From Ilumatobacteraceae bacterium (GTDB taxonomy: Bacteria; Actinomycetota; Acidimicrobiia; Acidimicrobiales; Ilumatobacteraceae), in assembly GCA_017859785.1 (NCBI GenBank), contig JAFMMJ010000018.1, forward strand, positions 1-33,993: 33,993 nucleotides of DNA. Direction: 5' to 3'. Below are positions 29,112 to 33,993 of the stretch, piece by piece. The notes beneath the pieces were generated by a model. The model was not told where the DNA came from. It worked only from the letters and a program-made list of their open reading frames with translations, and did no database searches. Made by a program: the position numbers and the translations under genes. How positions within the stretch are numbered: the stretch's first letter is position 1; every line of letters starts with the position of its first letter.

Positions 29112-29420
29112 TCAGTCGAGTCCCGCCGCCCGAGCGGCCGCGGTGACCGACGCCCCCAAGATGATCACCACGATCAGCGGGGCGCGGAGTCGCGCCGCCA
29201 CGACCGCGGCGAGCACCCCGGGCAGACGAGCGTCGAGCACCAACTCATCGCCGACACTCACCGTGTCTTTGACGATCAGCGCCGAGATGAGCGCCGCGGG
29301 CACCAGGGCGAGGCACCGCTCGACCACCGGCGGCAGCGAACGACCACCCACGATCACCAAGCCGGTCACCTTGAACAGATAGGCCGCCGCGGCAAGGGAG
29401 AGCACCAACAACCAGGTCAC
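29112..29420 (-). CDS. azlD: AzlD-family branched-chain amino acid exporter, small subunit
   Basis: A 102-residue hydrophobic protein with three or four predicted spans (about 2-20, 37-50, 66-80, 82-98). YLFKVTGLV and LVPAALISALIV fit the AzlD family, the small partner of AzlC in two-part exporters of branched-chain amino acids (BrnE/YgaH type). GTG 29420 overlaps the azlC stop by 4 bp (GTGA), so the subunits are coupled. A longer upstream reading would run through azlC and was rejected. Export of leucine, isoleucine or valine is inferred from the family and from nearby leu genes. Confidence 0.85.
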   Translation of the reverse strand: MTWLLVLSLAAAAYLFKVTGLVIVGGRSLPPVVERCLALVPAALISALIVKDTVSVGDELVLDARLPGVLAAVVAARLRAPLIVVIILGASVTAAARAAGLD

Positions 29421-30076
29421 GGTCGCCTCACCCCGAACAGCACACCGGCCGAGGCGACGAGGATCGGAAGTCCGACCGGCAGGACCGGCACCGTGACGAG
29501 GCAGAGCAGCGCCCCGGTCAACGCCGCCGCGCGTCCCCTCGGCGTCTCGAGATGGGGCATGACCATGGCGACGAACCCGGCTGGGAAGGCCGCATCGAGC
29601 CCGAACACCTCCGGGTCGACCGCGCTGCCCGCGAGAGCGCCGATCAACGTGCCGATATTCCAAAAGACGTAGACCGAGGCTCCAGTGATCCAGAACGCTC
29701 GTCGGCGCTGATGAGGGGTCGGCTGGGCGGTCGCCATCGCGGTCGACTCGTCGATGGTGATCTGGGCCGCCACCAGGCGCGTAGGCAGCGCTCCCCCGAG
29801 ATGCCGCGACATGGTGAGCCCGTAGACGGCGTTGCGCGCGGCGAGGAGCACGGCCCCTCCGAAGGCCGATAGCGCCGACCCCCCAGAGGACACGACGCTG
29901 ACGGCGAGGAACTGGGAGGCCCCGGTGAACACGAGAAGCGACATCACGCAGGTCTGGGCGACCGAAGCGCCCGCTGACACCGAGCCGACGCCGAAGGCGA
30001 TGGCGAAGACGCCGACCGCGGCGCCAAGCGTCACCGAGGCGGCGATGACCTGACGGTCGTCAGGGGGCGTCGGCAC
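29417..30076 (-). CDS. azlC: AzlC-family branched-chain amino acid exporter, large subunit
   Basis: A 219-residue membrane protein with about six or seven spans. The N-terminal region GVFAIAFGVGSVSAGAS and the family segment LLVFTGASQFLAVSVV are typical, as are AARNAVYGLTMSRHL and the following TIDESTAMA. It forms the exporter with AzlD. GTG 30076 is the most likely start, overlapping glgB by 17 bp; no Shine-Dalgarno is visible, so translation is probably coupled to glgB. No Lrp-type regulator lies next to it, unlike many azlCD loci. Confidence 0.85.
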   Translation of the reverse strand: MPTPPDDRQVIAASVTLGAAVGVFAIAFGVGSVSAGASVAQTCVMSLLVFTGASQFLAVSVVSSGGSALSAFGGAVLLAARNAVYGLTMSRHLGGALPTRLVAAQITIDESTAMATAQPTPHQRRRAFWITGASVYVFWNIGTLIGALAGSAVDPEVFGLDAAFPAGFVAMVMPHLETPRGRAAALTGALLCLVTVPVLPVGLPILVASAGVLFGVRRP

Positions 30077-31955
30077 CGAACCACACCATGGCGAGCGGTG
30101 GGAGGTCGAAGACGACGGAATGGTCACGGCCCTGCCAGGGCACCTCCTCGGCCATCGCCGAGACCGCTCCTCCTCGCGCCCCACTTCCCCACAGGTCGGT
30201 GGAGTCGGTGTCGATCAGCACCTTCCACTCCCCTCCCCAGGGCACCCCAAGGCGGTAACCGGGACGCGGCACCGGCGTCCAGTTCGCCACCGCGGCCACC
30301 GCCGACCGCCCCTCGTGCGCCCATCGCAACAGCGCGTACACCGAATGGTCGGCATCTTCCACCTCAAGCCACTCGAACGCCGTTGGATCGTCGTCGCGCT
30401 CCCAGAGCGCCGGATGCCGCTCAACCGTGTGGTTGAGTCGCGCGACGAGGTCGTGAACCCCCCGATGCGGCTCGTGATCGATCAGGTTCCAGTCAAGGGG
30501 GCGGTCGTGTCGCCACTCCGACCAGGGAGCGAGCTCGGAGCCCATGAACAACAGCGGTGAGCCTGGGAGCGCCCACTGCCAGGCGTAGAGGAGTCGGAGG
30601 GTGGCGAACTTCTGCCAGTCATCGCCGGACATCTTGGCGAGGAGGCTGCCCTTGCCATGGACGACCTCGTCATGGCTGAGCGGCAACACGTAGCGCTCAC
30701 TGAAGGCGTAGAGGAGAGTGAACGGCAGCTCGCCGTGATGATGCCGCCGGTGCACCGGTTCTCGTCGCGAGAACGAGAGCGTGTCGTGCATCCAGCCCAT
30801 ATTCCACTTGTGAGTGAAGCCAAGTCCGCCCGCGTCGGCCGGAGCGGTCACCCCCGGCCACGCCGTCGATTCCTCGGCGATCATGAGCACCCCCGGATGG
30901 GTGGAGCCGACAACGGTGTTCACCTCACGCAGGAAGTCGACGTTGACGAGATCCTCGTTGCCGCCACGCTCGTTCGGGATCCACTCCCCGGCCTTGCGCG
31001 AGTAGTCGCGATACAGCATCGAGGCCACGGCATCGACCCGGAGCCCGTCGATATGGAACTCGTCGATCCAATAGAGCGCGTTGGCCACGAGGAAGTTCCG
31101 CACTTCGTCACGAGAGGTGTTGAACACGAGTGTGCCCCAATCGGGATGCTCACCGAGACGCGGATCCTCGTGCTCGTAGAGAGCCGTGCCGTCGAAGCGG
31201 CCGAGCGACCAAGAGTCCTTCGGGAAATGCGCCGGAACCCAGTCGACGATCACCCCGATGCCGGCCTGATGAAGCCGGTCGACGAACCGTCGGAATCCGT
31301 CCGGGTCGCCGAGTCGAGCGGTCGGGGCGAAATAGCCGGTGACCTGATAGCCCCAGGATCCGCCGTAGGGATGCTCGGCGACCGGAAGCAGTTCGACGTG
31401 AGTGAATCCGAGTGCGAGCACATGCTCGACGAGCGCTTCGGCGAGCGCGTCCCAGCTCTCGACGCCGTGCCGCCACGACGACGCATGCACCTCGTAGACC
31501 CGTAGCGGGGCCTCGCCTCTCAGCACGGCGCCCCGGCGGGCCATCCAGTCATCATCGGCCCAGTCAAAGTTCCATCCGGGAGCGACATCATCGGGGATCA
31601 CGCTCGCGTCCCGCGGCGGGCACTCGGTACGCCTCGCCATCGGATCGGCCTTCAGCACCTCGCGACCATGACTTCCGGTGACGATGAACTTGTAGTGATG
31701 ACCGGCGCGCGCCTCGGCGACCACCGCGCACCACACGCCCGATGAGGCGACCGGTGCCAGCGGAATTGGATTCCAAGAACTGAAGTCGCCGATCACCGAG
31801 ACGGCTCGGGCGTTGGGTGCCCACACCGCGAACCGCACCCCGTCGGCGGTGGCCTGTGGCCCGAGCATCTCCCAGAGCCGACGGTGCGAACCCTCGTTGA
31901 AGAGGTGCAGGTCGAGCTCGCCCGGGGTTGGGCCGACGAGCCCGCGACTGATCAC
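30060..31955 (-). CDS. glgB: 1,4-alpha-glucan branching enzyme
   Basis: GH13 enzyme that adds alpha-1,6 branches to glycogen. The 631 residues have an N-terminal carbohydrate-binding module (about 25-110, FAVWAPNARAVSVIGDF), the catalytic barrel with nucleophile D308 (GLRVDAVASML), acid/base E361 (IAEEST) and third acid D429 (SHDEVVHGK), and a C-terminal beta domain. HPYGGSWGYQVTGYFAPTARLG (195-214) is the GlgB-specific region. It lacks the extra N1 module of the long E. coli form. GTG 31955 follows TAGTCT by 6 nt. It is divergent from a GT4 gene that may supply linear alpha-glucan, and azlC overlaps its end. Confidence 0.95.
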   Translation of the reverse strand: MISRGLVGPTPGELDLHLFNEGSHRRLWEMLGPQATADGVRFAVWAPNARAVSVIGDFSSWNPIPLAPVASSGVWCAVVAEARAGHHYKFIVTGSHGREVLKADPMARRTECPPRDASVIPDDVAPGWNFDWADDDWMARRGAVLRGEAPLRVYEVHASSWRHGVESWDALAEALVEHVLALGFTHVELLPVAEHPYGGSWGYQVTGYFAPTARLGDPDGFRRFVDRLHQAGIGVIVDWVPAHFPKDSWSLGRFDGTALYEHEDPRLGEHPDWGTLVFNTSRDEVRNFLVANALYWIDEFHIDGLRVDAVASMLYRDYSRKAGEWIPNERGGNEDLVNVDFLREVNTVVGSTHPGVLMIAEESTAWPGVTAPADAGGLGFTHKWNMGWMHDTLSFSRREPVHRRHHHGELPFTLLYAFSERYVLPLSHDEVVHGKGSLLAKMSGDDWQKFATLRLLYAWQWALPGSPLLFMGSELAPWSEWRHDRPLDWNLIDHEPHRGVHDLVARLNHTVERHPALWERDDDPTAFEWLEVEDADHSVYALLRWAHEGRSAVAAVANWTPVPRPGYRLGVPWGGEWKVLIDTDSTDLWGSGARGGAVSAMAEEVPWQGRDHSVVFDLPPLAMVWFGADAP

Positions 31956-31961
31956 GCCCCG

Positions 31962-31971
31962 AGACTAGGGT
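31962..31971. promoter_or_regulatory. Divergent promoter with overlapping -10 hexamers (glgB / GT4)
   Basis: AGACTAGGGT reads TAGTCT on the minus strand (31967-31962), 6 nt before the glgB GTG, and TAGGGT on the plus strand (31966-31971), 8 nt before the GT4 GTG. The hexamers share the central TA in a 24 bp gap between starts. The arrangement is almost the same 10-mer as at 26841-26850. Confidence 0.55.
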
Positions 31972-31979
31972 CCGCGAGC

Positions 31980-33161
31980 GTGAGGGTGCTCATGCTGTCA
32001 TGGGAGCTCCCACCGGCTCACACCGGCGGCACCGCCGCCCACGTCGACGGCCTCGCCCACGCTCTGGCCGGAGAAGGGCACGACGTGGTGCTCGTGTCGA
32101 GGCGCACCGATGGCACCCCACCGGTCACCTCCATCGGCGGAGTCACCGTCGTGCGAGCCGAGGCCGACCTCCCCTGGGTGCCCGAGCACCCGATTGGGCG
32201 CACCTCATCGGCGAACCACGCTCTGGTCGAGGCGGCGCTCAGCGCTCTCGACCCCACGTGGCGGCCCGACGTAGTCCACGCCCACGACTGGACCGTCGCC
32301 TGGGCGGCCGCCACGCTCGCTTCCGCGCATCGAGCACCGCTCGTCACCACCTTCCACGGCACCGAGCGCAGCCGCCACGGCGGCCATGTCCCCCTCGGCG
32401 CCCCGGAGGAGATCAACGGGGTCGAGTGGTGGCTGGCGGCACGGTCCCGCCAAGTGATCACCATCACCCGTCTCCTCGCCCGACAGGTGACCACCGACTT
32501 CGAGATCGATCCCGACCTCGTGTCGTCGATCCCCGGCGGCATCGACCCCACCTGGTGGGCGGCGACCGAGGGTGACGACGAGGTGATCGACGCCCCAGCC
32601 TCAGCGGGGCCTAGCTCCCCGCTCGTGTTCACCTGGGGTCGAGTGCAGTACGAGAAGGGATTCCAGGTGCTGGCCCACGCCATGTCGATCGTGCGCGCGG
32701 AGGTGCCCGGGGTGCGCTGCGTGATCGCCGGGCGCGGCACTTATCTCGCCGAGCTCCAGTCCCAGATCGATGTGGCTGGCGTGAGCGACATCGTCGACCT
32801 GCCCGGTTTCATCAGCGACAACGCCCTGCGCGCCGCACTCCATCGCGCTGACTGCGTGGTCATCCCATCGCTCTACGAACCATTCGGCGTGATCACGCTC
32901 GAGGCGCTCGCCGGCGGAGCCGCTCTTGTGGCCGCCGAGACCGGAGGACTGGCCGAACTGGTGCGGGGCAACGGCTCCGCGCTCACGTTCGAGCCGGGAC
33001 GGGCGGAGGACCTCGCCGCACGGATCATCGATGTGCTGACCGATCACGACCTGGCCGCGAGCCTGCGCGCCGCGGCGAGGGAACTCGTGGAGGGCTCGTA
33101 CTCGTGGGGAGCTATCGCCCGACGGACCGTCGACGTCTACCAGCGGGCGCTCCCCACCTGA
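31980..33161 (+). CDS. GT4-family glycosyltransferase, possibly glycogen/alpha-glucan synthase
   Basis: A 393-residue GT-B fold retaining transferase. It begins MRVLMLSWELPPAHTGG (GTG start), typical of GT4 glycogen synthase-like proteins. HAHDW (100-104), GRVQYEKG (220-227) and the E-x7-E motif at E300-E308 (EPFGVITLE) bind the nucleotide sugar. A role in making alpha-1,4-glucan, as ADP-glucose-using GlgA or maltose-1-phosphate-forming GlgM, is inferred from the divergent glgB; a cell-wall or lipid glycosyltransferase is the alternative. GTG 31980 follows TAGGGT by 8 nt; the longer upstream reading would overlap glgB and was rejected. Confidence 0.85.
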   Translation: MRVLMLSWELPPAHTGGTAAHVDGLAHALAGEGHDVVLVSRRTDGTPPVTSIGGVTVVRAEADLPWVPEHPIGRTSSANHALVEAALSALDPTWRPDVVHAHDWTVAWAAATLASAHRAPLVTTFHGTERSRHGGHVPLGAPEEINGVEWWLAARSRQVITITRLLARQVTTDFEIDPDLVSSIPGGIDPTWWAATEGDDEVIDAPASAGPSSPLVFTWGRVQYEKGFQVLAHAMSIVRAEVPGVRCVIAGRGTYLAELQSQIDVAGVSDIVDLPGFISDNALRAALHRADCVVIPSLYEPFGVITLEALAGGAALVAAETGGLAELVRGNGSALTFEPGRAEDLAARIIDVLTDHDLAASLRAAARELVEGSYSWGAIARRTVDVYQRALPT

Positions 33162-33205
33162 TCTCCGGGTGCCGCGGGTTGGCACCGGTCGGCAAGACTG
33201 TCGCG

Positions 33206-33979
33206 ATGGACACTGTCGTCGAACTCGACCACCTCGACGGGGGCATCGCCCTCATCACCCTCGCCAACGGCAAGGTGAACGCGCTCTCGGGAGCGGTCGT
33301 CGCCCGCATCGGCGAGATCGCGGCCGAACTCACTGCGAATCCGCCGAAGGTGGTCGTGGTGACCGGCGGCCCGAAGATCTTCGCCGCCGGCGCTGACATC
33401 TCCGAGTTCGGTGGGCCCGACGAGGCGGCCGGCATCACCGAACGAATCCACGTCGCCCTCGACGCATTGGCGGCAATCCCTCGATTCGTGATCGCCGAGG
33501 TGTCGGGCTACGCCCTCGGTGGCGGCTGCGAGTTGGCCCTCGCCTGCGATTATCGGATCGCCTCGGAACGCGCGGTGTTCGGTCAACCCGAGGTGCTGCT
33601 CGGCACCATTCCTGGTGGTGGCGGAACCCAGCGTCTCGCGCGTGCCGTCGGCGCGAGCCGCGCGAAGGAGATCTCGATCACCGGTCGACAGGTGAAGGCC
33701 GAGGAGGCGCTGCGCATCGGACTCGCCGATGAGGTCGTCCCCTCCGAGGGGTTGCGGGACCGCACGATGGAACTCGCCACCGAGGTCGCTCGAGGCGCAA
33801 CGATCGCCCAGGCGCTCGCGAAGGCCGCGATCGACCGGGGTCTGTCGATGTCGCTGGCCGACGGTCTCATGGTCGAGCGGGAGTTGTTCGTGGAGTCGTT
33901 CCGAACGGAGGACAGCCAGATCGGCGTGCGGAGCTTCCTCGAGAACGGCCCGGGCAAAGCCGAGTTCCTCGGCAAGTAG
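33206..33979 (+). CDS. Enoyl-CoA hydratase/isomerase family protein
   Basis: Crotonase-fold enzyme of 257 residues, likely hydrating trans-2-enoyl-CoA in fatty-acid or related acyl-CoA breakdown. The CoA-binding oxyanion segment AAGADI (60-65) and GYALGGGCELA (101-111) are present, and both catalytic glutamates are in place: E109 and E129 (QPEVLLG), 20 residues apart as in rat enoyl-CoA hydratase. IPGGGGTQRL (135-144) is typical. ATG 33206 is chosen because family similarity begins there and AAGACT (33194-33199) lies 6 nt upstream. No other beta-oxidation gene is in view beyond the SDR and SCP2 pair 16 kb away. The gene ends 14 bp before the window edge. Confidence 0.92.
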   Translation: MDTVVELDHLDGGIALITLANGKVNALSGAVVARIGEIAAELTANPPKVVVVTGGPKIFAAGADISEFGGPDEAAGITERIHVALDALAAIPRFVIAEVSGYALGGGCELALACDYRIASERAVFGQPEVLLGTIPGGGGTQRLARAVGASRAKEISITGRQVKAEEALRIGLADEVVPSEGLRDRTMELATEVARGATIAQALAKAAIDRGLSMSLADGLMVERELFVESFRTEDSQIGVRSFLENGPGKAEFLGK

Positions 33980-33993
33980 ACCCGTCGAGTTCC

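Overview
The window is about 34 kb of very GC-rich, gene-dense bacterial chromosome. There are roughly 32 protein genes, most gaps are under 100 bp, and GTG starts are common. No RNA gene, insertion sequence, prophage or CRISPR array was seen. Gene content and style point to an actinobacterium: the long LeuA type carrying the [12 protein letters not shown] motif, a PASTA-domain kinase homologue, many leaderless-looking starts and actinobacterial-type LeuB and SerA. A lineage such as Acidimicrobiia is possible, but the sequence alone does not settle it.

Region by region. 1-7.8 kb: leuB-ilvE on the minus strand, divergent from greA, an alpha/beta hydrolase, an ABC1/UbiB-like kinase, a lipoprotein with two FKBP domains, then leuC-leuD. 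7.8-10.1 kb (minus): a DEAD-box RNA helicase followed by a lipoprotein with an internal duplication. 10.1-13.1 kb: a leucine-rich leader peptide with an attenuator-like terminator ahead of leuA, then a small ferredoxin coupled to pyrF. 13.1-14.6 kb (minus): serA. 14.8-17.0 kb: a GNAT transferase coupled to an enolase-superfamily OSBS/N-succinylamino acid racemase, then an SCP2-like protein. 17.0-19.9 kb (minus): an SDR and a PASTA-domain pseudokinase, divergent from an unknown single-pass membrane protein. 20.5-23.7 kb (minus): a MetE-like protein and ligA. 23.7-26.8 kb: an unknown polytopic membrane protein converging on cysteine desulfurase-mnmA. 26.8-29.1 kb: a methyltransferase, galT and an SRPBCC protein. 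29.1-34 kb: glgB-azlC-azlD (minus) divergent from a GT4 glycosyltransferase, then an enoyl-CoA hydratase.

How the genes fit together. The window holds leucine biosynthesis from 2-ketoisovalerate onward (leuA, leuCD, leuB, ilvE), spread over three transcription units, plus a putative branched-chain amino acid exporter (azlCD). Cysteine desulfurase and MnmA are the first sulfur donor and the last enzyme of tRNA 2-thiouridine synthesis and are directly abutted. GlgB and the divergent GT4 enzyme suggest alpha-glucan synthesis. GNAT plus NSAR resembles two of the three steps of the known D-to-L amino acid conversion pathway.

The most notable signals are: (1) the leuA leader peptide with terminator; (2) a recurring TANNNT hexamer 6-10 nt before start codons, implying widespread leaderless transcription; (3) two divergent promoters whose -10 hexamers share the same central TA; (4) a PASTA 'kinase' that has lost its catalytic residues; (5) a tandem FKBP lipoprotein whose second domain has lost its pocket residues. 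I did not find a clear wholly new multi-gene system. Most of the window is housekeeping with several atypical family members.
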